Origin: Acidovorax sp. Root219 | GTDB taxonomy: Bacteria; Pseudomonadota; Gammaproteobacteria; Burkholderiales; Burkholderiaceae_C | Length of the DNA stretch: 59,134 nt | Direction of reading: 5' to 3' | Assembly: GCF_001428665.1 (NCBI RefSeq) | Contig: NZ_LMIJ01000008.1 | Location: 171,717-230,850, forward strand | Shown: one piece after another, positions 27,480 through 36,073 of the stretch | Position numbering within the stretch: the first letter of the stretch is position 1 | Layout: every line of letters begins with the position of its first letter | Notes under the pieces: generated by a model | What the model was told of the DNA's origin: nothing | The model's database searches: none | The model's input: only the letters and a program-made list of their open reading frames with translations | Program-made: the position numbers and the translations under genes

Positions 27480-28808
27480 TCACGTTTGCTGCAATGCGCG
27501 CTCAGCGTAGTGCAGCCGCCCCTTGCCGGCGCGCTTGGCCGCATACATGGCCTGGTCGGCGCGGTTCATGAGGGCATCGGTCTCCCCTTCGAGCGGGGGA
27601 TGCATCGCTACGCCGATGCTGGCGCCGACGTACAGCGCGCGCTCCTCTACCCACATGGGTTCATGCAGCGCGTGGATGATGCGCTGGCCGATGGCGTCGG
27701 TCACGTCGCGCGTGACCTCGCGGTCCAGCATGACCAGGAACTCGTCGCCCCCCAGGCGGGCGATGGTGTCGCCCGCCCGCACCGTGGAGGAAAGCCGCTG
27801 GGCGACGGTGCGCAACACCTCGTCCCCTGCATGGTGGCCTTCCGTGTCGTTGACGCGCTTGAAACCATCGAGATCGATGAACAGCAGTGCCACCGAACCC
27901 GCGTTCTGGCGCACCTGGGCCAGCGACTGTTCGAGACGGCTGTGGAACGCTGCGCGGTTGTACAACCCGGTCAGTGAATCGTGGTTGGCCTGGTAGTGCT
28001 GCTGGCGTGCAATCTGGATCTTGGCCGAGACATCCTGTACCAGGGCCATGATGGAGGTCACGCGGCCTTCGGCATCGGTCAGCGCGGAGTTGAACCACTC
28101 ACAGTGCACTTCGGAACCATCGTGGCGGACGAAGGAGGTTTCGGCGCGGTTCTGTGCCTCCTGGCCCTGTTGCAGCCGCTGCAGGGCCAGGTGCAGGCCT
28201 TCGTCGGACGTGTGGCCCAGCAGTTGCGTGAGCGACTGCCCCTCCAGGTGCGCGACCGGCAGCCAGCCCATCAGCTGCACCGCCCGCTGCGAGCAGTGCA
28301 GCAGGCGCAGGTCCTGGTCCATCTCCAGCACCGCCAGGGGGCTGTTCTCCATGTGCGACGACAGCCGCTGGTTGGCCGCACGCAGGGCATTCATGGTGAC
28401 CTGCAGTTCATGCACGTCGAGCGCCGTGGTGATGAAGCCATCGATGACGCCGTTGCGGGCTGGCCAGGGCGTCAGGCAGATGGTGCGCCATTCGTCGAAC
28501 CCGTAGGGGGTGCGCAGCAGGCGCTGGTACTGCACGCGTTCGCCGCCGAGCACGCGCTCTACAAAGGGCATGAAGCGGGCGCAGTCATGTTCGCCATACA
28601 GGTCGACCAGGGTCTTGCCCACGAGGCGCTCGGGCGTGCTGCCGAACCAGCGCGCATATTCCTCGTTCACATAGATCATCTGCAGGCTGCGGTCCACGGC
28701 GGCGAGGGTGGCGCCCGCGCTGCGCGTGATCAGATCGAGCAACTCCTCCTGGGACCAGTCCGTATGCCTGGTGAGTGGGGGCAGAATCTCTGGCTCGTCT
28801 GGCGTCAT
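27480..28808 (-). CDS. PAS-PAS-GGDEF diguanylate cyclase (soluble)
   Basis: The protein has 442 residues from the ATG at 28808; an in-frame ATG at 28886 would add 26 residues without family character, and neither has a good ribosome site. It has two PAS domains (about 20-140 and 145-275) and then a GGDEF domain (about 285-442). The catalytic motif is GGDEF at 353-357 with an I-site RAGD before it. No membrane segment is seen, so it is a cytosolic c-di-GMP synthase with a PAS-sensed signal of unknown nature. It is the fifth probable diguanylate cyclase within 29 kb. Confidence 0.9.
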   Translation of the reverse strand: MTPDEPEILPPLTRHTDWSQEELLDLITRSAGATLAAVDRSLQMIYVNEEYARWFGSTPERLVGKTLVDLYGEHDCARFMPFVERVLGGERVQYQRLLRTPYGFDEWRTICLTPWPARNGVIDGFITTALDVHELQVTMNALRAANQRLSSHMENSPLAVLEMDQDLRLLHCSQRAVQLMGWLPVAHLEGQSLTQLLGHTSDEGLHLALQRLQQGQEAQNRAETSFVRHDGSEVHCEWFNSALTDAEGRVTSIMALVQDVSAKIQIARQQHYQANHDSLTGLYNRAAFHSRLEQSLAQVRQNAGSVALLFIDLDGFKRVNDTEGHHAGDEVLRTVAQRLSSTVRAGDTIARLGGDEFLVMLDREVTRDVTDAIGQRIIHALHEPMWVEERALYVGASIGVAMHPPLEGETDALMNRADQAMYAAKRAGKGRLHYAERALQQT

Positions 28809-28944
28809 GTGGAGGAAGTCCCGGGGGCAAGGATCGTCTACTGGCAGGCCGAAAACAAGGGTCGCGCTGGCAGGTAGCGCAACCATAAGTTACAGCTTAT
28901 CACTTTCGCAGCCCGCCCATGGCTGCGACATACCCTCAAGTCCG

Positions 28945-29769
28945 CTACTCGGCCCAGCGCACCCACCCCCCCCAGGCCGTGATCAACACCACCATGCCGA
29001 AGACAATGCGGTAGTAGGCAAACGGCACGAAGCTGTGGCTACTGATGTAGCGCAGCAGCCAGCGCACGCACAGCCAGGCACTGAAGAACGAGAACACCAA
29101 CCCGACGGCGAACATCGGGATGTCGGCCACCGATAACAGCGCACGCTCCTTGTACAGGCTGTACACACCGGCGCCGATCAGCGTGGGCATGGCCAGGAAG
29201 AACGAGAAATCGGTGGCCGCCTTGCGCGACAGCCCGAGCAGCATGCCGCCGATGATGGTGGCGCCGCTGCGGCTGGTGCCCGGCACCATGGCCAGGCACT
29301 GCACCAGGCCCACCTTGAGGGCATCGAGCGGGCCCATGTCGTCCACCTCGTGGATGCGGGTGGCCCCCGGCGGGCGCTTTTCGGCCCAGAGAATGACGAA
29401 GCCCCCCAGGATGAAGGTGCTGGCCACCACCACCGGGATGAACAGGTGCGCCTTGATGGCCTTGCCCAGCAGCAGGCCCAGCACCACCGCCGGTAAAAAG
29501 CCGATGAGCACGTTGAGCACCAGGCGCTGCGCGCTGCGCTCGCGCGGCAGCGCCACCAGGGTGGAACGGATCTTCTGCCAGTAGACCAGGATGACCGCGA
29601 AGATGGCGCCGGTCTGGATGGCGATGTCGAAGACCTTGGCCTTGGCATCGTCGAAGCCAAGCAGGGAGCCTGCCAGGATCAGGTGGCCGGTGGAGGAGAT
29701 GGGGAGAAATTCGGTCAGGCCTTCGACCACGCCCATCAGGGCGGCCTTGGCCAGCAAAACGAGGTCCAC
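28945..29769 (-). CDS. uppP: Undecaprenyl-diphosphatase UppP (BacA)
   Basis: The protein has 274 residues from the GTG at 29769, which has AAAGGAC about 8 bases upstream. An open frame to 29874 exists, but the extra residues are not family-like. It is an integral membrane enzyme that dephosphorylates undecaprenyl pyrophosphate to recycle the lipid carrier for peptidoglycan and other polymers. The two signature regions are present: [14 protein letters not shown] near the N-terminus and PGTSRSG (about residue 170). About eight hydrophobic segments are visible. Confidence 0.95.
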   Translation of the reverse strand: MDLVLLAKAALMGVVEGLTEFLPISSTGHLILAGSLLGFDDAKAKVFDIAIQTGAIFAVILVYWQKIRSTLVALPRERSAQRLVLNVLIGFLPAVVLGLLLGKAIKAHLFIPVVVASTFILGGFVILWAEKRPPGATRIHEVDDMGPLDALKVGLVQCLAMVPGTSRSGATIIGGMLLGLSRKAATDFSFFLAMPTLIGAGVYSLYKERALLSVADIPMFAVGLVFSFFSAWLCVRWLLRYISSHSFVPFAYYRIVFGMVVLITAWGGWVRWAE

Positions 29770-29975
29770 GCGTGCGTCCTTTTGGCCCACAGGGCCGGCA
29801 AAGCTACCGATTATCCCTGCCGACCGTCCCCGGCCGGCGCCAAAACACCTGCACTTTGCTCCGGTCCGCGGCATTTCGCTCCCTCACCCGTGCATTTCAT
29901 CGCAGGCCGGTGGTCGCCGCGCAAGGGGATCGGCACAGTACGCCCATCGCTCAAACCTGACCCCAGGAGCCCACC

Positions 29976-30386
29976 ATGCAGATCACCCCCGTCATCGCCA
30001 TCCACATGGCCGCCGCGCTGGCCGCCCTGGCCATCGGGCCCCTGGCCGTGTGGGCCCGTCGCACCCGTACCCAGCGCCCGCGCCTGCACCGCGCAGCCGG
30101 CTATGCCTGGGTAACGCTGATGGTGGCGGTCGCCCTGTCGGCCGTGTTCATCAGCGGCGACAAGGGCCCGCGCCTGGGCGGCTTCGGCCTGATCCACCTG
30201 CTGATCCCCATCACCCTGGGCCTGATTGCCCTGTCGTTCCACTTCCTGGTGCGCGGCAACGTGGCGGCGCACCGCCGGATCATGCAGGGTACCTACATCG
30301 GCTCGGGCCTCGTGGCCGGTGCCTTCACCTTGCTGCCCAACCGCCTGCTCGGCCAGTGGCTGTGGAGCCAGATCGGCCTCGCCTGA
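29976..30386 (+). CDS. DUF2306-like small membrane protein
   Basis: The protein has 136 residues with four hydrophobic helices, and AGGAG lies just upstream of the ATG. The arrangement (IHMAAALAALAIGPLAVW, a basic loop with His, then 'GFGLIHLLIPITL' and 'VAAHRRIMQGTYIGSGLVAGAFTLLP') matches the DUF2306 family, whose conserved histidines hint at haem or metal binding. The function is unknown. It is the first gene of a seven-gene run ending in a two-component system. Confidence 0.75.
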   Translation: MQITPVIAIHMAAALAALAIGPLAVWARRTRTQRPRLHRAAGYAWVTLMVAVALSAVFISGDKGPRLGGFGLIHLLIPITLGLIALSFHFLVRGNVAAHRRIMQGTYIGSGLVAGAFTLLPNRLLGQWLWSQIGLA

Positions 30387-30441
30387 ACGCCCCTCCCTCC
30401 CATCGACACGAAATTTTTACCCATCACAGGAGCATCTCACC

Positions 30442-31017
30442 ATGATCATCGACCTTCTCATCCACCATCCCGAAGCGCTTGGCACCGTGCTGCAGAAGAC
30501 CCCCACCTGGGTCTGGGGCCTGCTCGCCGGGCTCCTCGCCCTGGGCGGCAGCCAGCTCGTGGCCCGCACCGCCAGCCTGACCCGCGTGGCCGTGATGCCC
30601 GTGGCCATGACCCTGTTCTCGGTCTACGGACTGGTGTCGGCCTTCGGCAGCTCCGGCCAGGTGCTGGGCGCCCTGGCCGCCTGGATGGCTGCTGCCGCCG
30701 TCGTGGCCACCCTCACCCTGGCGCTGTGGCCCACCCCTCCGACCGGCACCCGCTACCTGGCCGCCTCGCGCAGCTTTCACATCCCCGGCAGCCCGCTGCC
30801 CCTGCTGCTGATCCTGGGCATCTTTTTGACCAAGTACCTGGTCGGCATCGAAATGGCCATGCAGCCCGCTCTGGCGCACGACGCCACCTTCGACCTGGAG
30901 ATCGCCGCACTCTACGGCGTGTTCAACGGCCTGTTCATCGCCCGTTCGGCCCGCCTGTGGTGCTTGGCCAGGGCGCCCCGGGCGGTGACCACCGCATCCG
31001 ACCACGCTGCTGCCTGA
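30442..31017 (+). CDS. DUF6622-like membrane protein
   Basis: The protein has 191 residues with five or six hydrophobic segments and no catalytic motif that I recognise. The start 'LLIHHPEALGTVLQKTPTWVWGLL' and 'FLTKYLVGIEMAMQPALA' are typical of a family of uncharacterised proteobacterial membrane proteins (DUF6622). AGGAG lies about 11 bases before the ATG at 30442. It is in the same direction and close to its neighbours, so it is probably part of the same operon. Confidence 0.7.
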   Translation: MIIDLLIHHPEALGTVLQKTPTWVWGLLAGLLALGGSQLVARTASLTRVAVMPVAMTLFSVYGLVSAFGSSGQVLGALAAWMAAAAVVATLTLALWPTPPTGTRYLAASRSFHIPGSPLPLLLILGIFLTKYLVGIEMAMQPALAHDATFDLEIAALYGVFNGLFIARSARLWCLARAPRAVTTASDHAAA

Positions 31018-31051
31018 TTCTCACCTCAGCCCCCTTCCAAGGAGATCCCCC

Positions 31052-31348
31052 ATGTCCCGTCGCTACCCCTTGTCCAACGACCCCATCGAAAACCTGGCCC
31101 GCAGACGCGCCGGCGCCAAGTTCGGCTGGTTCATCCATGCCACCGTGTATGTGCTGGTCAACCTGCTGCTGGTATCGCTGTCGCTGTCCAGCGGACGGCA
31201 CTGGGCGGTGTTCCCCCTCGCCGGCTGGGGCATCGGCCTGCTGGTGCACGGCATGGCTGTGTTCTTCCTGGCCGGTGGTTCGAACTGGCACGAACGCATG
31301 GTGCAATCCGAGCGTGATCGCATCGTCCAGAACAACAACCGTCCCTGA
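31052..31348 (+). CDS. 2TM domain protein, paralogue A
   Basis: The protein has 98 residues and a complete 2TM domain: conserved Lys/Arg-rich start (NLARRRAGAKFGWFIHATVYVLVN), one helix, short loop, a second helix (GWGIGLLVHGMAVFFL), then the 'ERMVQSERDRI' tail. 2TM domains often sit at the N-terminus of LytS-type kinases. Here it is a separate protein, with a close paralogue two genes downstream directly before a LytS-type kinase. AAGGAG precedes the ATG. It may act as a membrane partner of the kinase, which is inference. Confidence 0.82.
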   Translation: MSRRYPLSNDPIENLARRRAGAKFGWFIHATVYVLVNLLLVSLSLSSGRHWAVFPLAGWGIGLLVHGMAVFFLAGGSNWHERMVQSERDRIVQNNNRP

Positions 31349-31371
31349 AAATCGGGCCCAGGAGACACACC

Positions 31372-32436
31372 ATGCACCAATACACCCGCCTGGCATGGGC
31401 AGGCCTGCTCACCCTGACCGCCAGCCTGGCCCAGGCAGGGGTCGGCCTCAAGGAGATCACCGGACTGCAGGGCGATGGCCCGGTCACCGTGTACTACCCC
31501 AGCAGTGCCGCCGACCAGCCCCTGCAGCGCGGCCCGTTCCACCTGCAGCTCGCCTGGCAGGGCGCGCCAGTCGCAGGCAATGGCCGGCTGGTCGTGGTCT
31601 CGCACGGCTCGGGGGGCAACCCCTGGGTCTATTCAGACCTCGCGCGCTCGCTGGTGGCCGCAGGCTTTGTGGTGGCCATGCCCGAACATGCGGGTGACAA
31701 CGCCAAGGACCCGTCCAAGCCCGGGCCCGACAGCTGGAAGAAGCGCCCTGCCGAGGTTTCGCGCGCCATCGACGCCATCGCGAAGGATGCCGCACTGGCG
31801 CCTCTGCTCTCGCTCGACCGGGTCGGCATGTACGGCATGTCCGCAGGCGGCCATACGGCGCTGAGCCTGGCGGGCGGGCGCTGGTCCCCGGCACTGTTCA
31901 AGCAGCACTGCGAGACGAACATCGCCGACGACTTTGCCACCTGCGTGGGCCTGTTCACCGAGCTCAAGGGCAATTTCCTCGACGGGGTGAAGAAGACCGT
32001 GGCACTGGGCGTGATCCGCCAGCGCTATGACGACACCACCTGGTACACGCACGACGAGCCCCGCATCGCTGCCGTCGTTTCGGGCGTACCGGCCGCAGCG
32101 GACTTCGACATGGCATCGCTGGCCAGGCCCCGGGTGCCGCTGGCGCTGATCACTGCGGGCAAGGACCTGTGGCTGGTGCCGCGCTTTCACAGCGACCGGG
32201 TGACCGAGGCCTGCGCCGGGCACTGCACCGTGCTGGCCGCCCTGCCCGACGCCGGCCACGGCGCCCTGCTCTCGCCCCAGCCTGCGCTTGCCCAAATGTC
32301 CGACCTCGCCGTGCGCCTGCTGGGCGACCCGCCCGGCTTCGACCGTGGCCAGATGCACACGGTGGACACGAAGATCGTGCGCTACTTCGAGCAGCACCTG
32401 CAGGTGCCGGCGCCCCTGCAAGCCAAGGCCCCGTAG
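31372..32436 (+). CDS. Exported dienelactone-hydrolase-like alpha/beta hydrolase
   Basis: The protein has 354 residues. It has a Sec signal peptide (ending near SLAQAG), then an alpha/beta hydrolase domain of the predicted dienelactone hydrolase group. Visible elements are the strand 'RLVVVSHGSGGNPW', the nucleophile elbow GMSAGG (about residue 160) and a possible His in 'PDAGHGALLSP'. Four cysteines (HCETNIADDFATC and ACAGHC) suggest disulfides in the periplasm. The substrate is unknown. AGGAG precedes the ATG. It lies between the two 2TM paralogues. Confidence 0.85.
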   Translation: MHQYTRLAWAGLLTLTASLAQAGVGLKEITGLQGDGPVTVYYPSSAADQPLQRGPFHLQLAWQGAPVAGNGRLVVVSHGSGGNPWVYSDLARSLVAAGFVVAMPEHAGDNAKDPSKPGPDSWKKRPAEVSRAIDAIAKDAALAPLLSLDRVGMYGMSAGGHTALSLAGGRWSPALFKQHCETNIADDFATCVGLFTELKGNFLDGVKKTVALGVIRQRYDDTTWYTHDEPRIAAVVSGVPAAADFDMASLARPRVPLALITAGKDLWLVPRFHSDRVTEACAGHCTVLAALPDAGHGALLSPQPALAQMSDLAVRLLGDPPGFDRGQMHTVDTKIVRYFEQHLQVPAPLQAKAP

Positions 32437-32469
32437 CGTGCCACGCTGCAGCCTAGAATCACCCCATCC

Positions 32470-32766
32470 ATGACTGAACCCCTGACCCCCGAAGCCATCG
32501 AGAAACTCGCCCGCAAACGCGCGGGCGCCAAGCTCGGCTGGTACATGCATGCCGTCCTGTACGTGGTGGTCAACCTGATCGTGTTCTCCATGTCGCGCTA
32601 CGGCTTCGGCAACCGCCCCTGGTCGGTGTACCCGCTGCTGGGCTGGGGGCTGGGCCTGGCGCTGCACGGTGTCTCGGTGTTCATTCTGGGCACCGGCAGC
32701 GGCCTGCGCGAGCGCATGGTGCAGAAAGAGCGCGAGCGCCTGCTGCGCCAGCGCGACGGCCGCTGA
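32470..32766 (+). CDS. 2TM domain protein, paralogue B
   Basis: The protein has 98 residues, the same length as paralogue A and clearly homologous along its whole length (EKLARKRAGAKLGWYMHAVLYVVVN...GWGLGLALHG...ERMVQKERERL). It ends 6 bases before the start of the LytS-type kinase, so co-translation is likely. A split 2TM sensor module or kinase partner is the simplest guess. Confidence 0.82.
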   Translation: MTEPLTPEAIEKLARKRAGAKLGWYMHAVLYVVVNLIVFSMSRYGFGNRPWSVYPLLGWGLGLALHGVSVFILGTGSGLRERMVQKERERLLRQRDGR

Positions 32767-32772
32767 GATGGC

Positions 32773-33855
32773 GTGAACGATTCCGCCATGAAGATCGACT
32801 GGCTCGACAAGCTGCAGCGCCTGCTGCAGACCCTGGCCTTCTGCCTGGCGGTCTCCGGTATCCAGTACGCCTTCCGGCCCGACAAGCCCTACTACATACC
32901 GGCCACCTACTCGCTGGCCATCGGTACGCTGACCTGGGCGCTGGTCGACTTCGGCCGCCACCTGTTCGCCTCCAGCGAGGAGTACGGCTGGCCCAAGGGC
33001 ATTGCTGGTTTTGCACTGCCCCTGGTGGGCATCGTGCTTGGCTACCTGGGCGGCACCCTGCTGGCGGACTGGTGGTGCGGCACCTCGTCGTGGGACAGTG
33101 CGGGGCGCGCGCAGTTGCGCATCTCCATCGGCATCACCGTGGTGGCGGGGACCGTCATCTGCTACTACTTCTACGTGAACGGCAAGAGCGCCTGGATGCA
33201 GGCGCGCATGACCGAGGTGCACAGCCAGGCCACCGAGGCCCAGCTCAAGCTGCTGGAGACACAGCTCGAACCCCACATGCTGTTCAACACCCTGGCCAAC
33301 CTGCGCATGCTGATCGGCACCGACCCGGTGCGCGCACAGGACATGCTGGACCGCATGATTGCCTACCTGCGCGCCACGCTGAGCGCATCGCGCAGCACCC
33401 AGCACCCGCTGGCCGACGAGTTCCAGCGCCTGGCCGACTACCTGGAGCTCATGGCCGTGCGCATGGGCCCGCGCCTGGCCTACACGCTGGACCTGCCCGA
33501 GGCCCTGCGCGAGGTGCCCGTCCCCCCGCTGCTGCTGCAGCCGCTGGTGGAAAACGCCATCCGCCACGGGCTGGAGCCCCAGGTGGAAGGCGGCCATATC
33601 ACCGTGCAGGCGCGCACACAAGCCGGCCCCAAGGGCAGGATGCTGCTGGTGCTGCAGGTGAGCGATACCGGTGCCGGGCTGAACTCTGCGCCCCCCATCG
33701 CGCCTACGGCACCAGGCACCAGTTTCGGACTGACCCAGGTGCGCGAGCGCCTGGCCACGCTGCATGGCGAGGCCGGGAAGTTCGAGCTGGCCGCCCATGC
33801 GCCCCGGGGTACCAGCGCCACCATCACCTTTCCCTTGACTACGAGCCCGGCATGA
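32773..33855 (+). CDS. LytS/YehU-type sensor histidine kinase
   Basis: The protein has 360 residues from the GTG at 32773; an ATG at 32788 is possible. Four membrane helices occupy about residues 15-140. Then comes the His_kinase domain with the phospho-acceptor in LEPHMLFN (H168) and an ATPase domain with N-box LQPLVENAIRHGLEP and G-box DTGAGL. Its membrane sensor has no recognised ligand domain. The stop overlaps the regulator start (ATGA). The pair is a typical LytSR-like two-component system. Confidence 0.92.
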   Translation: MNDSAMKIDWLDKLQRLLQTLAFCLAVSGIQYAFRPDKPYYIPATYSLAIGTLTWALVDFGRHLFASSEEYGWPKGIAGFALPLVGIVLGYLGGTLLADWWCGTSSWDSAGRAQLRISIGITVVAGTVICYYFYVNGKSAWMQARMTEVHSQATEAQLKLLETQLEPHMLFNTLANLRMLIGTDPVRAQDMLDRMIAYLRATLSASRSTQHPLADEFQRLADYLELMAVRMGPRLAYTLDLPEALREVPVPPLLLQPLVENAIRHGLEPQVEGGHITVQARTQAGPKGRMLLVLQVSDTGAGLNSAPPIAPTAPGTSFGLTQVRERLATLHGEAGKFELAAHAPRGTSATITFPLTTSPA

Positions 33856-34682
33856 ACACCCCCCCCGTGCGCGCCCTGATCGCCGAAGACGAACCCCTGC
33901 TGGCCATGGCCCTGCAGCAGGAGCTGGCCCGCGCCTGGCCCGCGCTGCAGATCGCCGCCACCGTGGGCGATGGCCTCTCGGCCGTGCGCCAGGCGCTGGT
34001 GCTGCAGCCCGAGGTGCTGTTCTTCGACATCCGCATGCCGGGCCAGAGCGGGCTGGACGCGGCCGTGGAGCTGGCCGATGCCTGGCCGGCGGACATGCCC
34101 TTTCCGGCCCTGGTGTTCGTCACGGCCTACGACCAGTACGCCGTGCAGGCCTTCGAGGCCCAGGCGGTGGACTACCTGCTCAAGCCCGTGCAGGCGGCGC
34201 GCCTGCAAAAGACGGTGCAGAAGCTGCAGCAGGCCCTCGCCGCCAAGGCGCCCGCCGCCACCGCGCTCGAAGCAACCATGGCCCAATTGCGCCACCTGCT
34301 GGCCGCGCCCGGGATAGCCTCCGCCGCACCTGCCCCTGCGGCAGGCAGCCCCGCAACACCCCTCACGCTGATCCAGGCCAGCAGCGGCAGCCAGATCCAC
34401 ATGGTGCCGGTGGCCGACGTGCTGTACTTCGAGGCCGCCGACAAGTACGTGCGCGTGCTCACGGCCGAGCGCGAGTTCCTGATCCGCACGCCGCTCAAGG
34501 AGCTCACGGAGCAACTGGACACCAGCGTTTTCTGGCAGATCCACCGCAGCACCCTGGTGCGCGCCAGCGCCATCACCACGGTGACGCGCGACGAGGCCGG
34601 CAAGCTGCACCTGGCCCTCTCGGACCGGCCCGAGAGGCTGGCCGTGAGCCGGCTGTACGCGCATCTGTTCAAGGCCATGTAA
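33852..34682 (+). CDS. LytTR-family response regulator
   Basis: The protein has 276 residues. It has an N-terminal receiver (1-125) with acidic pocket 'IAEDE', phospho-acceptor D59 in FFDIRMPG, T in VFVTAYD and K in YLLKPV, then an Ala/Pro-rich linker. The C-terminal LytTR DNA-binding domain (about 172-275) contains 'YFEAADKYVRVLT' and 'FWQIHRSTLVRASAI'. It is the partner of the kinase encoded just upstream. Targets are unknown, but its own seven-gene operon is a likely candidate. Confidence 0.93.
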   Translation: MNTPPVRALIAEDEPLLAMALQQELARAWPALQIAATVGDGLSAVRQALVLQPEVLFFDIRMPGQSGLDAAVELADAWPADMPFPALVFVTAYDQYAVQAFEAQAVDYLLKPVQAARLQKTVQKLQQALAAKAPAATALEATMAQLRHLLAAPGIASAAPAPAAGSPATPLTLIQASSGSQIHMVPVADVLYFEAADKYVRVLTAEREFLIRTPLKELTEQLDTSVFWQIHRSTLVRASAITTVTRDEAGKLHLALSDRPERLAVSRLYAHLFKAM

Positions 34683-34713
34683 AGTCCGCACCAGGCAGCG
34701 CTCATGCGAGGTC

Positions 34714-34722
34714 TGGTAAAAT
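34714..34722 (+). promoter_or_regulatory. Extended -10 promoter of the antiporter gene
   Basis: TGGTAAAAT combines a TG extension with a TAAAAT -10. There is no good -35, as is common with extended -10 promoters. A start 7 bases on (about 34729) would begin the RNA exactly at the first conserved-looking G-run of the leader. Confidence 0.6.
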
Positions 34723-34724
34723 CA

Positions 34725-34807
34725 GGACCGGGTGTACACGCCACAAGGGCGTGACAGGTTCATGCGTCGGTCGGGCCGCCACGCGGCTTCACTGCGACTG
34801 GAAACCC
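34725..34807 (+). ncRNA. Structured leader, candidate nhaA-I (Li+/Na+) riboswitch
   Basis: The 83-base leader holds hairpin CACGCC-(ACAAG)-GGCGTG (34737-34753). A linker ACAGGTTCATGCG follows, and a second arm with GCCGC-(CAC)-GCGGC (34775-34787) enclosed by GTCG/CGAC (34766-34769, 34795-34798). GGGT at 34730-34733 can pair with ACCC at 34804-34807, directly against the ATG at 34808, a natural expression switch. The ribosome-site-like GGAAA is also in this region. The downstream gene is a Na+/H+ antiporter. The stretch CGGTCGGGCCGCC resembles my memory of the nhaA-I motif, so the class assignment needs a covariance-model check. Confidence 0.6.
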
Positions 34808-36064
34808 ATGCAACCCCACGCCATCCACTGGATTGCGGCGGCCCTCTTCGGCATTGCCCTGATCCACACCTTTGCCGCGCGCCTGTTCGAGCGGCTGTCC
34901 CACCGCTACCCCCGCCATGCCGGCCTGCTCCACCTGCTGGGCGAGGTGGAGGTGGTCTTCGGCTTCTGGGCCATTGTGCTCGTGGTCGCCATGGCCCTGA
35001 TCTCGGGCGGTACCGAAGCACTCGCCTATGCCGAGTCGCGCAACTACACCGAGCCCCTGTTCGTCTTCGTGGTGATGGTGATCGCGGCTTCGAGCCCCGT
35101 GCTGCGCACCGTGATCGCAGCGATCGACGCCATGGCACGGCGCATGCCCCTGCCCACGCCGCTGGCCACCGCCTGGCTGGGGCTGGCGGCCGTGCCGCTG
35201 CTGGGTTCGCTGATCACCGAGCCGGCGGCCATGACCATTGCCGCGCTGATGCTGGCGCCGCAGATCTTTCGCCCGGCGGTGCCCGAGCGCGTGAAGTACT
35301 TCGCGCTGGGCGTGCTCTTCGTCAACGTGTCCATCGGCGGCACGCTCACGTCGTACGCCGCACCACCGGTGCTGATGGTGGCCACCACCTGGGAATGGGA
35401 CAGCGCCTTCATGCTGGCCACCTTCGGCTGGAAGGCCGCCATCGCCGTGCTGGTCAACGCCACTGTCTGCGCCGCCGTGCTGCGCCGGCACCTGCTGCCG
35501 GCCCCGGACGCCACCACGAGCCGCGTGCCATCGGTCCCCATGGCCGTAGTGGCCGTGCACCTGGCCCTGCTGGCCGGCGTGGTGCTGTTCGCCCACCACC
35601 CCGTCGTGTTCCTGGCGCTGTTCCTGATGTTCCTGGGCTACACCCAGGCCTACGACAAGCACCAGAGCCCGCTCATCATCAAGGAAGCATTGCTCGTGGG
35701 CTTCTTTCTCGCCGGGCTGGTGGTGCTGGGCGGCATGCAGCAGTGGTGGCTACAGCCCATCGTCTCGGGCCTGCAGCCCCTGGCCCTGTTTGCAGGCGCA
35801 CTGGGGCTCACGGCCATCACCGACAACGCGGCACTGACCTACCTGGGTTCGCTGATCGAAGGCATGTCCGACCCGGCCAAGTACATGCTGGTGGCGGGCG
35901 CCGTGGCAGGCGGTGGCCTCACCGTGATTGCCAATGCCCCCAACCCGGCCGGCGTGGCCCTGCTCAAGGGCGGGTTCGAGGACGGCAGCATCGGCGCGGG
36001 CGGGCTGCTGGTGGGGGCGCTGCTGCCAACCGCCGTTGCGGCGGCAGCCTTCCTGCTTCTTTAG
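34808..36064 (+). CDS. Putative Na+/H+ antiporter (membrane protein)
   Basis: The protein has 418 residues from the ATG at 34808; the upstream in-frame extension lies in the structured leader and is rejected. About ten to twelve hydrophobic helices are visible, with conserved-looking polar stretches 'LITEPAAMTIAALMLAPQIF', 'GGTLTSYAAPPVLMVA' and, near the end, 'AITDNAALTYLG' and 'GGGLTVIANAPNPAG', all typical of the putative Na+/H+ antiporter family (Na_H_antiport_3). It probably exports Na+ or Li+ in exchange for H+. Expression is likely controlled by the leader RNA. The gene converges on the GST gene, with only 9 bases between stops. Confidence 0.88.
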   Translation: MQPHAIHWIAAALFGIALIHTFAARLFERLSHRYPRHAGLLHLLGEVEVVFGFWAIVLVVAMALISGGTEALAYAESRNYTEPLFVFVVMVIAASSPVLRTVIAAIDAMARRMPLPTPLATAWLGLAAVPLLGSLITEPAAMTIAALMLAPQIFRPAVPERVKYFALGVLFVNVSIGGTLTSYAAPPVLMVATTWEWDSAFMLATFGWKAAIAVLVNATVCAAVLRRHLLPAPDATTSRVPSVPMAVVAVHLALLAGVVLFAHHPVVFLALFLMFLGYTQAYDKHQSPLIIKEALLVGFFLAGLVVLGGMQQWWLQPIVSGLQPLALFAGALGLTAITDNAALTYLGSLIEGMSDPAKYMLVAGAVAGGGLTVIANAPNPAGVALLKGGFEDGSIGAGGLLVGALLPTAVAAAAFLLL

Positions 36065-36073
36065 GGCAGTTGA

